A stretch of 64,000 nucleotides of DNA from Thermoleophilaceae bacterium. Lineage in GTDB: Bacteria > Actinomycetota > Thermoleophilia > Solirubrobacterales > Thermoleophilaceae. Made by a program: the position numbers and the translations under genes. Location of the stretch: positions 95,986 to 159,985 of the forward strand of contig JAUJNF010000004.1 in NCBI GenBank assembly GCA_030446485.1. Direction: 5' to 3'. Below, one piece after another: positions 24,059 to 32,525 of the stretch. The notes beneath the pieces are model-generated. The model ran no database searches. It was not told the origin of the DNA and was given only the letters and a program-made list of their open reading frames with translations. Position 1 is the stretch's first letter; every line of letters begins with the position of its first letter.

Positions 24059-25108
24059 ATGGAAGGCGTCTGGAGCGCGGAGGACACCACGCCGGGCGCC
24101 ATCGAGTCGGCGCTCAGGGGGCTGCTGCGCGAGCGCTACACGCAGGAGCACCACGGGATACCCGCGCGGGTGCTCAACCTCGTGGTGGTGGTGGACAGGG
24201 ACTGGCGGGGCGAGATCGAGAACCGCCTGGCCCGCACCGGGCGCTACCACCCGTCGCGCACCATCGTGTGCGCGGTCGAGGAGCGCCGCACGGCGATCGA
24301 CGCGGTGGTCACGCTCGGCGCCGACAGCGATGACGAGGAGGACGATGTCACGCCGATCCGCGAGCGCGTCGAGCTGAAGGTCGGCCGCCAGCATCTGAAG
24401 CACCTCGCGACCGTGGTGGACCCGCTCGTGGTCACCGACCTGGCGACCGTGGTGTGGGCCCCGCACGGCCATGCCGAGGCCGTCGACTCGCTGCGCGCGC
24501 TCGCGCAGGTGGTCCTGCTGGACTCGGTCGAGGAGCCGGAGCCACGTGAGGCCATCGCCCGCGCCGGCGAGCTGGCCGAGCGCGCCTACGTGGTGGACCT
24601 GGCCTGGCTGCGCAGCACGCCCTGGCGCGAGCGCATCACCGCGAGCTTCGACCCGCCCATGTGGCGCTCCGAGCTCGCGGCCATCAGCTCGGTCACCGTG
24701 CGCCACCACCCGTCCTCGGTGGCGGCCGCCACCCTGCTGCTCGGCTGGCTGTCCTCGCGGCTCGGGTGGCAGCCGGGCTCGGTGGTCGGCGGGGGCGGGG
24801 CGCTAACCGGCCGGGCACGCGGCCGCCGCGGCGACGTGGCCATGCGGCTCGAGCCGGCCGGACAGGACGTGCCCGGCCTGGCCGGGATCACCGCGGAAAC
24901 CTCGCGCGGCATGAGCCTGTCGCTCGACCGCGGCGAGGGAGGCCTGCGGGCCGTGCGCCGCAGGCGGGACGGCTCGGAGTCCGCCTGGACGCTCCTCGGG
25001 GCGTCGCGGGGGGAGGCGGGCATCCTCGGCGAGGGCATCCGCCAGGCGCTCCTGCGCGATCCGACCTACCGCCCGGCGGTGCGAGCGGCAGGGCAGATGC
25101 TCGGGTGA
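24059..25108 (+). CDS. opcA: Glucose-6-phosphate dehydrogenase assembly protein OpcA
   Basis: 349 residues. OpcA promotes correct assembly and activity of G6PDH. Family features: ARVLNLVVVVDRDW near the start, HPSRTIVCAVEER, the central HLATVVDPLVVTDLATVVW, and WRSELAAISSVTVRHHP followed by LLLGWLSSRLGW. It lies between zwf and pgl as in other actinobacterial pentose phosphate clusters. The gene starts just past the inverted repeat, and no Shine-Dalgarno sequence is obvious, so expression could depend on that structure. Confidence 0.93.
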   Translation: MEGVWSAEDTTPGAIESALRGLLRERYTQEHHGIPARVLNLVVVVDRDWRGEIENRLARTGRYHPSRTIVCAVEERRTAIDAVVTLGADSDDEEDDVTPIRERVELKVGRQHLKHLATVVDPLVVTDLATVVWAPHGHAEAVDSLRALAQVVLLDSVEEPEPREAIARAGELAERAYVVDLAWLRSTPWRERITASFDPPMWRSELAAISSVTVRHHPSSVAAATLLLGWLSSRLGWQPGSVVGGGGALTGRARGRRGDVAMRLEPAGQDVPGLAGITAETSRGMSLSLDRGEGGLRAVRRRRDGSESAWTLLGASRGEAGILGEGIRQALLRDPTYRPAVRAAGQMLG

Positions 25109-25821
25109 GCCGCGCGTCGGGGCCGGAGCTACTGGTTCTCCGGGATCCCGCGGGTGCGGCGGCCGACCGGATCATCTCGGCCGCCGAGGCCGGCGGGCAC
25201 ATCGCCCTGGCGGGCGGGTCCACGCCGAGGGCCGCCTACGAGGCCGTGGCCGGCTCCGGCGCCGACCTCACGAGCGCCACGTTCTGGTTCGGAGACGAGC
25301 GCTGCGTCGCTCCCGACCACGACGACTCGAACTTCAGGATGGCTCGCGCGGCCTTGTTCGACCGTCTCGACTACGAGCCGGCGGTGCGGCGCATGCGAGG
25401 AGAGCTCGGGCCGGACGAGGGCGCCCGTGCCTACGAGCGCGAGCTCGGGGAGGGGCTGCCCGACGGGCGCTTCGATCTCGTGCTGCTCGGGCTCGGGCCG
25501 GACGGCCACTGCGCCTCGCTGTTCCCGCACGCGCCGGCGCTGGACGAGCGGGACCGCCCCGTCACCGGCGTGCACCAAGCCGGGATGGAGCCGCTGGTGG
25601 CCCGCATCACGCTGACCCTGCCGGCGATCGGCGCGGCCCGCGAGGTGGTGTTCCTGGCCGCCGGCGAGGGAAAGGCCGACGCGGTGGCGCGGGCCTTCGG
25701 CTCCCCGCCCGACCCCAGCACGCCCGCGAGCCTCGTGGCGCCGACCGACGGCGCGCTGGTGGTGCTGCTCGACGCGGCGGCCGCCGCGCTGTACCCGGGG
25801 GCCGGTGACGCCTCCCGGTGA
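25105..25821 (+). CDS. pgl: 6-phosphogluconolactonase
   Basis: 238 residues from the GTG at 25105, overlapping the opcA stop (GTGA). Hydrolyses 6-phosphogluconolactone. Motifs: IALAGGSTPRAAYEAV, FWFGDERCVAPDHDDSNFRM and LLGLGPDGHCASLFP, the last holding the catalytic His. The usual family length is 230-260 residues. Its position next to zwf and opcA completes the oxidative branch. Confidence 0.94.
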   Translation: MSRASGPELLVLRDPAGAAADRIISAAEAGGHIALAGGSTPRAAYEAVAGSGADLTSATFWFGDERCVAPDHDDSNFRMARAALFDRLDYEPAVRRMRGELGPDEGARAYERELGEGLPDGRFDLVLLGLGPDGHCASLFPHAPALDERDRPVTGVHQAGMEPLVARITLTLPAIGAAREVVFLAAGEGKADAVARAFGSPPDPSTPASLVAPTDGALVVLLDAAAAALYPGAGDASR

Positions 25822-27734
25822 GATCGCACGTGGACGGAGCCAGGGGCCCGAGCCCCTTCCCGGCGATAGCCGACTACGCCTTCCTCTCGGACTGCGAGAC
25901 CACCGCCCTCGTGGCCCCGAGCGGCAACGTGGAGTGGATGTGCCTGCCGCGGATGGACTCGCCCAGCGTGTTCGGATCGCTGCTCGACCGCGACGCCGGC
26001 TACTTCCGGCTGGGGCCCGCCGACGTGACGGTCCCGGCCGGCCGGCGCTACCTGCCGGGCACGATGGTGCTCGAGACCACATGGGGAACCCGCTCGGGCT
26101 GGGTGATCATCCGGGACGTGCTGCTCGTCGGGCCGTGGCACCACGAGGACGACCGCTCCCACACGCATCGCCGCTCGCCCACCGACAACGACGCCGATCA
26201 CGTGCTGCTGCGCACGATCAGGTGCGTGAACGGCTCGGTGGAGATCAACCTGGACTGCGAGCCGGCCTTCGACTACGGACGGGTCCGGGCCGAGTGGGAC
26301 TACTCCGGGCCCGGCTACCACGAGGCCGTGGCCCGGGCACCGGGCGTCGACTTCGAGCTGCGGCTCACCACCGACCTGCGCCTGGGCTTCGAGGGCCCGC
26401 GCGCGCGGGCGCGCACCACCCTCCACGACGGCGACCTGGGCTTCTGCGCCCTGGCCTGGACCACGCACGCGGGACCCGCCAGCTACGACGAGGCCCACGA
26501 CCGCCTCGTGAAGACCGCCGACTACTGGCACGAGTGGCTCTCCCACGGTGACTTCCCCGACCACCCGTGGCGCGTCTTCCTGCAGCGCAGCGCGCTCACG
26601 TTGAAGGGCCTGAGCTACGCGCCCACGGGCGCGCTGGCCGCGGCGGCCACCACCTCGCTGCCGGAGACCCCGGGGGGCGAGCGCAACTGGGACTACCGCT
26701 ACAGCTGGATCCGCGACGCCACCTTCATGCTCTGGGGCCTCTACACCCTCGGCTTCGACTGGGAGGCAAACGACTTCTTCTACTTCATCGCCGATGTGGC
26801 GCAGGGTGACGAGGACCTGCAGGTGATGTACGGAGTGGGCGGCGAGCGGCAGCTCGACGAGCGCACGCTCGACCACCTCTCGGGCTACGAGGGCGCCCGT
26901 CCGGTGCGCATCGGCAACGGCGCGTACAACCAGGAGCAGCACGACATCTGGGGCGCCGTGCTCGACTCGGTGTACCTGCACACCAAGTCGCGCGACTACC
27001 TGCCCGAGTCGCTGTGGCCAACGCTCAAGCACCAGGTCGAGGCGGCCCTCGCCCACTGGCGGCGCCCTGACCGCGGCATCTGGGAGGTGCGCGGCGAGCC
27101 GAAGCACTTCACCTCCTCGAAGGTGATGTGCTGGGTGGCCGCCGATCGCGGCGCCCGCCTGGCGCGCCTGCGGCAGGACCAGGCGTGCGTGGACCGCTGG
27201 CAGGCGGCGGCCGACGAGATCCACGCCGACGTATGCGCCAACGGCCTCGACGAGCGCGGCGTGTTCGTCCAGCACTACGACACCGACGCACTCGACGCGT
27301 CGGTGCTGCTGATGCCGCTCTTCCGCTTCCTACCCGCGAGCGACGAGCGCATACGCAGGACGGTGCTCACGATCGCGGACGAGCTAACCGACGACGGCCT
27401 GGTGCTGCGCTACCGCGTGGAGGAGACCGACGACGGCCTGTCCGGGCGCGAGGGCACCTTCGCGATTTGCTCCTTCTGGCTCGTGTCGGCGCTCGCCGAG
27501 ATCGGAGAGGCGGCCCGCGCCCGCGACCTGTGCGAGAAGCTCCTCTCCTACGCGAGCGCGCTGCAGCTCTACGCCGAGGAGATCGACCCACGCAGCGGGC
27601 GCCATCTGGGCAACTTCCCCCAGGCCTTCACCCACCTCGCCCTGATCAACGCGGTGATGCACGTGGTGCGCGCCGACCAGGCGCTCGAGGCGCAGCAGTT
27701 CTCGATCGAGCGGCAGATAGAGCGCGGGGGCTGA
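25818..27734 (+). CDS. Glycoside hydrolase family 15 (trehalase/glucoamylase type)
   Basis: 638 residues; GTG start overlapping the pgl stop. An N-terminal beta-sandwich (ADYAFLSDCETTALVAPSGNVEWMCLPRMDSPSVFG) is followed by the (alpha/alpha)6 catalytic domain. NWDYRYSWIRDATFMLWGLY lines the active site; candidate acid/base Glu residues are in GIWEVRGEPKHFTSSKVMCWVA and EEIDPRSGRHLGNFPQAFTH. Actinobacterial members with this organisation include trehalases, so it probably releases glucose from trehalose or an alpha-glucan in the cytoplasm (no signal peptide). Co-transcription with pgl and the nearby sugar kinase gene fit a glucose supply role. Confidence 0.92.
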   Translation: MRSHVDGARGPSPFPAIADYAFLSDCETTALVAPSGNVEWMCLPRMDSPSVFGSLLDRDAGYFRLGPADVTVPAGRRYLPGTMVLETTWGTRSGWVIIRDVLLVGPWHHEDDRSHTHRRSPTDNDADHVLLRTIRCVNGSVEINLDCEPAFDYGRVRAEWDYSGPGYHEAVARAPGVDFELRLTTDLRLGFEGPRARARTTLHDGDLGFCALAWTTHAGPASYDEAHDRLVKTADYWHEWLSHGDFPDHPWRVFLQRSALTLKGLSYAPTGALAAAATTSLPETPGGERNWDYRYSWIRDATFMLWGLYTLGFDWEANDFFYFIADVAQGDEDLQVMYGVGGERQLDERTLDHLSGYEGARPVRIGNGAYNQEQHDIWGAVLDSVYLHTKSRDYLPESLWPTLKHQVEAALAHWRRPDRGIWEVRGEPKHFTSSKVMCWVAADRGARLARLRQDQACVDRWQAAADEIHADVCANGLDERGVFVQHYDTDALDASVLLMPLFRFLPASDERIRRTVLTIADELTDDGLVLRYRVEETDDGLSGREGTFAICSFWLVSALAEIGEAARARDLCEKLLSYASALQLYAEEIDPRSGRHLGNFPQAFTHLALINAVMHVVRADQALEAQQFSIERQIERGG

Positions 27735-27766
27735 GGCGGCGCGGCCCGGAGGCGGCTCGAGCCGCG

Positions 27767-28174
27767 TCAGGTGGGGAGTAGCTGAACGTCGATGCCGAAG
27801 GACTCGTAGACCGGCATGGCGCGGCGATCGCAGGTGACGAGCGTGGCGTCCGCTTCCGCGACCGTCGCGGCCACGAGCGCGTCATAGGTGGCTCCGCCGC
27901 TGATCTCGAAGGTGAGAAGCGACTCCATCAGCGACCGGTGCCCGCTAGGGCTGAGCGAGACGAGCTCGCCGGAGAATCGCCTCCTGAGGAACTCGAGCAC
28001 CGGCGCCGGCGAGGCGCGACCGGGGGGAGGCATCCTCGTGAGCGCGGAGTACGTCTCCAGAGCGCAGTGGGCCATCAGCGGCCCGCCATCTCCGAGCGCC
28101 CTGTCCGCAACTTCGTGTTGGGCGTGCCAGCCGGCGAACGCAGCGACGATCGCGCTCGTGTCCGCAAGGGTCAC
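27767..28174 (-). CDS. PIN-domain toxin (VapC-like)
   Basis: 135 residues. PIN ribonuclease fold: the first acidic residue in LADTSAIVAAF (Asp5), a Glu in CALETYSALTRMP, Asp in GATYDALVAATVAEADATLVTCDRR. VapC toxins cleave RNA with Mg2+ bound by these acids. The ATG overlaps the antitoxin stop (ATGA), the normal antitoxin-first order on the minus strand. At 135 residues it is of family length and looks intact. Confidence 0.92.
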   Translation of the reverse strand: MTLADTSAIVAAFAGWHAQHEVADRALGDGGPLMAHCALETYSALTRMPPPGRASPAPVLEFLRRRFSGELVSLSPSGHRSLMESLLTFEISGGATYDALVAATVAEADATLVTCDRRAMPVYESFGIDVQLLPT

Positions 28175-28416
28175 CGTCGCGTCTGCTCGACCACCGCCCG
28201 TACCTGCTCCGCGGTGAGCGCCGGCAGTGGCTCGGCGGGAACCGCCCGCACGCCGTTGGGCCCGGGCTCCAGGCGCATGGGCGTAGCGAGCAGGCGTACC
28301 TCGAGCAGTCCGTCTCTGGCCTCGAGCTCGAGCGCTTGACCCGGAGAGAGGCCGAGCGCCTCACGCAGCGGCTTGGGGACCACGATTCGTCCCGCGCCGT
28401 CGATGGTAGTTCTCAT
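28171..28416 (-). CDS. AbrB/SpoVT-type antitoxin (VapB-like)
   Basis: 81 residues. The N-terminal swapped-hairpin DNA-binding domain reads MRTTIDGAGRIVVPKPLREALGLSPGQALEL, and the C-terminal 40 residues (ending LTAEQVRAVVEQTRR) would wrap the toxin. It should neutralise the PIN toxin encoded downstream and repress its own promoter. Its start codon lies within an ATGGTA-N6-TACCAT inverted repeat. On the minus strand TATCGT lies 6 nt before the ATG, so the mRNA is probably leaderless. Confidence 0.92.
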   Translation of the reverse strand: MRTTIDGAGRIVVPKPLREALGLSPGQALELEARDGLLEVRLLATPMRLEPGPNGVRAVPAEPLPALTAEQVRAVVEQTRR

Positions 28417-28490
28417 GGTACGACGATACCATCGGGACCCTCCGCGACGACCCTACGGGCCCTCTCCGGGGGCGGTAGTACCATATATGG
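28403..28490. promoter_or_regulatory. Shared operator region of two divergent toxin-antitoxin operons
   Basis: The hexamer ATGGTA/TACCAT occurs at 28403-28408, 28415-28420, 28427-28432 and 28479-28484. The first three are exactly 12 bp apart, about one helical turn. The middle pair forms an inverted repeat over the antitoxin start. CCATATATGG (28481-28490) is a 10-bp palindrome just before the plus-strand antitoxin gene, and GGTAGTACC overlaps it. Confidence 0.65.
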
Positions 28491-28491
28491 C

Positions 28492-28728
28492 ATGGTGAAG
28501 ACCACGGTTTACCTCGCGGAGCGCGAGGCTGCGGCGCTTCGTCGGCTGTCCGCGGCGACGGGCCGCTCCCAGGCAGAGATCATCAGGGAGGCGGTGGCGA
28601 CGGCGACCGCCTCGGCGAGCAAGCGCACCTTCCTTTCCCACGGGGCCGGTCGAGGCACCGGGGAGCCGGTGGGCCGCCGAGCCGACGCCCTGGTGCGAGA
28701 GGAGCTCGGCAGCCGATCGAAGCGCTGA
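28492..28728 (+). CDS. Ribbon-helix-helix antitoxin (CopG-like)
   Basis: 78 residues from the ATG at 28492. The RHH DNA-binding fold is seen in VKTTVYLAEREAAALRRLSAATGRSQAEIIREAVA; the C-terminal GRADALVREELGSRSKR type tail would contact the toxin. The palindrome CCATATATGG is immediately upstream, and TACCAT is 7 nt before the ATG, so autoregulation of a leaderless mRNA is likely. The partner toxin follows with a CTGA overlap. Confidence 0.85.
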   Translation: MVKTTVYLAEREAAALRRLSAATGRSQAEIIREAVATATASASKRTFLSHGAGRGTGEPVGRRADALVREELGSRSKR

Positions 28729-29141
28729 TCGTCGACGCCGGGCCGTTGTACGCGTCGGTCGACGCTGCCGATCCCGACCACGCCGCCGTCCGCGAGACGC
28801 TTTCCGCATGGCCAGGCGAGCTGGTGGTTTCCACCCTCTCCGCAGTCGAGGCGGACTACCTGATCCTCAGTCGGCTTGGCGTCGACGCGGAGCTTCTCTT
28901 CGTCGAGGACCTCGCCGGCGCCTACGTGCTCGGCGGCCTCGACACAGCAGGGGTCCGGGCGGCCGCCGAGCTCTGTCGCCGGTACCGGGACCACGAGCTC
29001 GGCCTCGCCGACGCGTCGATCGTCGTCCTTGCGGAGCGGTGGTCGACGCGCTCGATCGCCACCTTCGACGAGCGCCACTTTCGAGCGGTGACGCCGCTCC
29101 AAGGCGGCAGCTTCCGCCTCCTGCCCGTCGACGCGCCGTAG
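28725..29141 (+). CDS. PIN-domain toxin (VapC-like), probable CTG start
   Basis: 138 residues if started at the CTG at 28725. The PIN strand LIVDAGPLYASVDAADPDH with the essential first Asp begins at this codon; the next standard start codon (TTG at 28746) would delete that strand and the Asp. Further acids are in SAVEADYLIL and HELGLADASIVVLAERW, with ATFDERHFRAV at the end. CTG overlaps the antitoxin stop (CTGA) just as ATG does in the other module, so the reading-frame relation is conserved though the first base differs. Confidence 0.82.
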   Translation: MIVDAGPLYASVDAADPDHAAVRETLSAWPGELVVSTLSAVEADYLILSRLGVDAELLFVEDLAGAYVLGGLDTAGVRAAAELCRRYRDHELGLADASIVVLAERWSTRSIATFDERHFRAVTPLQGGSFRLLPVDAP

Positions 29142-29145
29142 CGAG

Positions 29146-29970
29146 TCAGATCAGCGAGCGGAGGAACATTCCGATCTGACGGGCAACTTGCTCCGGCGCG
29201 TCCTCCTGTAGGAAGTGGCCGGCCTCCTCGATCACCACTAGCTGGGCGCCGGGGATTTCCTTCTTGAAGCGGTGGGCGCCGGCCACCGGCGCGAACTCGT
29301 CTTGTCCGCCCCACAGGATGAGCGTGGGCACCGCCAGCTGGCCGAGCCGGCCCTGATAGGGCTCGAGCTTCTCGAAGTTCCCCGAGCGGTAGAGCTCGAG
29401 CTGGCCCTGGCGGCGCTGCTCGTCGCCGTAGGCCTTCCAGAACTCGTCGAGGGCGTCGTCCGGGATGTTCGGGCTCGCCTGCCGCAGGGCCGCGCCGAAC
29501 AGCTCGCGAGTCATGTTCGCCATCAGCTCCTCGCCCTGGCCGGGCGTACGAAGCACCTGAGCCAGTCCGTGCCACCTCCCGTCTGGGAAGAAGCCGGTGT
29601 TACTTACCACCAGCGCGCTGACCTCCTCGGGGTGGTCGCAGGCCCACCGCAGGCCGATCAGCCCTCCCCAGTCGTGCACCACGAGCACGAGCCGCTCCAG
29701 GTCGAGCGCCCGGCGAAAGCGCTCGACGCTCTCCATCTGCCGCTCCCACGTGCCGGGCGGGGCGGCCGGCGAGTCGCCAAAGCCGGGTAGGTCGGGCGCG
29801 AGCGCGCGGTAGCCCGCGTCCGCGACCGCCGGAAGCACGTGGCGCCAGATGTAGGAGGACTCCGGGTAGCCGTGGAGGAGGAGGGCGGCGTGGGCGGGGT
29901 CACCGCCGCCGTCCGGGAGGGCCTCGCGGTAGGCCATCCCGTCGACGGTCGACTGGATGACCGCGCCCAC
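29146..29970 (-). CDS. Alpha/beta hydrolase, haloalkane-dehalogenase/epoxide-hydrolase type
   Basis: 274 residues. Oxyanion-hole motif LLLHGYPESSYIWRH, nucleophile elbow VHDWGGLIG (Asp nucleophile), acid candidate in LWGGQDEFAP and the catalytic His in IEEAGHFLQEDAPEQVA. An Asp nucleophile points to dehalogenases, epoxide hydrolases or fluoroacetate-type enzymes rather than esterases; the cap residues needed to choose are not resolved by eye. GTG start 4 nt after the cupin stop, so the two genes form an operon. Confidence 0.87.
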   Translation of the reverse strand: MGAVIQSTVDGMAYREALPDGGGDPAHAALLLHGYPESSYIWRHVLPAVADAGYRALAPDLPGFGDSPAAPPGTWERQMESVERFRRALDLERLVLVVHDWGGLIGLRWACDHPEEVSALVVSNTGFFPDGRWHGLAQVLRTPGQGEELMANMTRELFGAALRQASPNIPDDALDEFWKAYGDEQRRQGQLELYRSGNFEKLEPYQGRLGQLAVPTLILWGGQDEFAPVAGAHRFKKEIPGAQLVVIEEAGHFLQEDAPEQVARQIGMFLRSLI

Positions 29971-29974
29971 GGCG

Positions 29975-30397
29975 CTACTGGCCCGGCGGTGAGCCGCTCT
30001 GGAAGCGGCTCGTCTCGCCTTCGGCGAGGCGTCCGTCGCGGCCCACGTAGCCGTCCTTGCCGCCGGCCACGACGATCACCGCGTCTTCGGAGTCGCTCGG
30101 GTTGCGGTACTGGCGCACCGTGGCGGCGTCCACACGAGCCACCCCGCCCGGGCCGAGCTCGTGCTTCTTCCCGTCCCCGAACTCGATCTCGATGCGTCCG
30201 CGATGCACGAAGTACGTCTCTTCCTGCTCGTCGTGCAGGTGGCGGTTGGAGCCGAGGCCGGGCGGCACGATGATCGCGTTCACCCCGAAGGCCGTTACTC
30301 CGAGCTCCTTGCGGATCTTGCGAAAGCCCGGGCCCTCGCCCAGGTCGTCGATGTTGGCGACGGCGTAGCCGTCACCGGTGATCGCGCCCTTGCTCAT
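29975..30397 (-). CDS. Cupin-domain protein
   Basis: 140 residues, a single cupin barrel. Candidate metal ligands are in SNRHLHDEQEETYFVHRGRIEIEFGDG (two His and a Glu of motif 1) with motif 2 around GPGGVARVDAATVRQYRNPS, where the usual His is replaced by Arg or Gln. It could be an enzyme or a small-molecule sensor; nothing decides. TAGCTT lies 10 nt before the ATG on the minus strand without a Shine-Dalgarno sequence. It precedes the hydrolase gene in an operon. Confidence 0.82.
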   Translation of the reverse strand: MSKGAITGDGYAVANIDDLGEGPGFRKIRKELGVTAFGVNAIIVPPGLGSNRHLHDEQEETYFVHRGRIEIEFGDGKKHELGPGGVARVDAATVRQYRNPSDSEDAVIVVAGGKDGYVGRDGRLAEGETSRFQSGSPPGQ

Positions 30398-30455
30398 CGT
30401 GGGCGGGAAGCTACCGGACCGGGGCCGGGACCGCCGTCGCGGGGGTCTGGCCCCC

Positions 30456-31496
30456 CTACAGCCGGACGTCCACGACCATGGCCGCGAACAGCAGCGCCAG
30501 GTAGGCGAGCGAGTACAGGTACAGGTGGAGCGCGGGGCGCCGCTCGCGTGTGCGCCGAAGCCGGATCGCCAGCGCCGCGAAGGCACCACCCAGCAGGAGC
30601 GCCGACGCGGCGTAGATGCCGTCGAAGAGGCCGCCGGCGAACGGCAGCAGCGTGACCGCCACCAGCAGGATCGTGTACAGCAGAACCTGCCAGCGGGTCT
30701 CGTCCTCGCCGCGGACGACCGGCAGCATCGGGACGCCGGCCTTGGCGTACTCGTCCTTCATCAGCAGCGACAGCGCCCAGAAGTGCGGCGGGGTCCAGTA
30801 GAAGACGATCGCGAACAGGTAGAGGGCGTTGCCGTCGAGCGAGCCGGTGGTGGCCGCCCAGGCCACGAGCGGCGGGACCGCGCCGGCGGCCCCGCCGATC
30901 ACGATGTTCTGGGGCGTCGTGCGCTTCAGCCAGACCGTGTACACGAGCACGTAGCCGAGGAAGCCCGACAGCGCCAGCGCGGCGGCCAGCAGGTTCACCG
31001 TCAGCGACAGCAGCGCAAAGGCCGCGGCGGCGAGCGTCAGCCCGTAGACGAGCGCCGCGCGCGGGGAGACCCGCCCGGAGGGCACCGGCCGGCCGGCGGT
31101 GCGCTGCATGCGCGCGTCGATGTCGCGGTCGTACCAGTGGTTGACGGCTCCGGCGCCTCCGGCCGACAGGGCGCCGCCCAGGCAGGTGAGCCCGACGAGG
31201 CTGAGCGAGGGGTCGCCCGCCACGTACATGGTGGTAACCGTGGTGAAGAGCAGCAGGCTCTGGACCTTGGGCTTGGTGAGGTCGAGGTAGTCGGCCGCGG
31301 TCTGCCGCCAGCCGCTCCCGGCCAGGGCCGCCTGGCGCTGGACCTTCCAGTCGGGCAACGCCTCGGCGGGCGGCACGCGCACTAAGCGGCCACCGTCGCC
31401 GGCACCGCGAGGCGCCGTGCGGTGCTCGCCGGGGTCCCCGACAGGGCGGACCGGCGGAGCGGTGCTCGGCTTGGTGGGAGCCGTTCCGGCTTCCAT
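30456..31496 (-). CDS. ctaB: Protohaem IX farnesyltransferase (haem O synthase)
   Basis: 346 residues. UbiA-superfamily membrane enzyme that adds farnesyl to haem B, the first step to haem A. Residues 1-65 are a polar extension rich in Pro and Gly. The core begins DYLDLTKPKVQSLLLFTTVT; the Mg2+/prenyl-diphosphate motif is NHWYDRDIDARMQRTAGRPVPSG, and the second Asp-rich region is around LLMKDEYAKAGVPMLPVVRG. About eight to nine membrane helices. The ATG shares a base with the ctaA stop. Last gene of oxidase operon 2; a GGGGG/CCCCC hairpin (30438-30455) follows the stop. Confidence 0.95.
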   Translation of the reverse strand: MEAGTAPTKPSTAPPVRPVGDPGEHRTAPRGAGDGGRLVRVPPAEALPDWKVQRQAALAGSGWRQTAADYLDLTKPKVQSLLLFTTVTTMYVAGDPSLSLVGLTCLGGALSAGGAGAVNHWYDRDIDARMQRTAGRPVPSGRVSPRAALVYGLTLAAAAFALLSLTVNLLAAALALSGFLGYVLVYTVWLKRTTPQNIVIGGAAGAVPPLVAWAATTGSLDGNALYLFAIVFYWTPPHFWALSLLMKDEYAKAGVPMLPVVRGEDETRWQVLLYTILLVAVTLLPFAGGLFDGIYAASALLLGGAFAALAIRLRRTRERRPALHLYLYSLAYLALLFAAMVVDVRL

Positions 31497-32503
31497 CACG
31501 CCGTCGCCGCCTCGGCGGCGCGCTGCCGCCCGCCCGCGCGTTCGGTCTCGGGCGCCGGCACGGCATAGAGGCTCCAGCGCAACCCCATGAGGTGCCCCCA
31601 AAGCAGCGTGGCCAGCATCAGGTGCAGCGTGATGAGCACCTCGGCCTCGTCCAGCCACACGTTGAGGGCGCCCACGAGCACCTGAGCGGTCAACAGGCCC
31701 AGCGTCACCCAGGCCATGCGCACGAGGCGCGGGCTGCGCCGCCGCCGTACCGCCACCACCACGAGGGCGATCACGAGCAGCGAGGCCACGTACATCAGCA
31801 CCCGGTGGGTGAGGTGGATGTCCACGAGGCGCGCCTGGCCGAAGGGGAGGAACTCCCCGTTGCAGGTGGGGAACTCCTTCCCGCAGGCGTGATGGGCGCC
31901 GTCGCCCACCTGGTAGTCGGCGCGACCGTAGTTCTGGGTGCCCGCCATGTAGCCGCCGGCCACGATCGTGAGGAACAGGACGCTCGAGGTGGCGAGCGTC
32001 AGGGCGCGGAAGCGAGGGCCGCCGTCCTCGGCGGGAGCGCCGATCACGTCGGGCCGCGAAGCACGCCAGACGTAGACGATCAGCGCGAGCAGGATCATCG
32101 CCAGCCCGAGGTGCGTGGCCACCAGCGCGGGGTCGAGGTTGTTCTCCACGGTGGCGGCGCCGAGGAGGCCCTGGACGACCACGAGCAGGAAGGCAGCGCC
32201 GGTGGCGCGCACGAGCCCCCGGTGGCCGCGATAGCGCCGCCAGGCGAGCACCGCGAGGCTCAGCATCAGCAGCCCGACCACGGTTCCGAGCATCCGGTGC
32301 GAGAACTCGATCGCGGTGTACAGGTCGAAGCCCGGGATCACGTCCCCGTCGCACAGAGGCCAGCCGTTGAGGCCGCTGCCGGCCGGTCCGCAACCTAGGC
32401 CTGACTCCGAGACCCGCACCACGCCCCCGACCAGGATGAGCACGAAGGTCGCGAGGCCGGTGACGAGCGCCAGGCGCCGGTAACCGGGGGAGGGAACGCT
32501 CAT
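31496..32503 (-). CDS. ctaA: Haem A synthase
   Basis: 335 residues, eight predicted helices. Oxidises the haem O methyl group to the formyl of haem A. Haem-ligand His residues are in AIEFSHRMLGTVVG, ALVATHLGLAMILL, DIHLTHRVLMYVAS and LITLHLMLATLLWGH; GGVVRVSESGLGCG is the family start, and the Cys pairs GCGPAGSGLNGWPLC and HHACGKEFPTC sit in extracytoplasmic loops. ATG at 32503, 22 nt after the end of subunit I. Confidence 0.95.
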   Translation of the reverse strand: MSVPSPGYRRLALVTGLATFVLILVGGVVRVSESGLGCGPAGSGLNGWPLCDGDVIPGFDLYTAIEFSHRMLGTVVGLLMLSLAVLAWRRYRGHRGLVRATGAAFLLVVVQGLLGAATVENNLDPALVATHLGLAMILLALIVYVWRASRPDVIGAPAEDGGPRFRALTLATSSVLFLTIVAGGYMAGTQNYGRADYQVGDGAHHACGKEFPTCNGEFLPFGQARLVDIHLTHRVLMYVASLLVIALVVVAVRRRRSPRLVRMAWVTLGLLTAQVLVGALNVWLDEAEVLITLHLMLATLLWGHLMGLRWSLYAVPAPETERAGGRQRAAEAATA

Positions 32504-32525
32504 CGGTGGCTTAGGCGGGGGCCAC

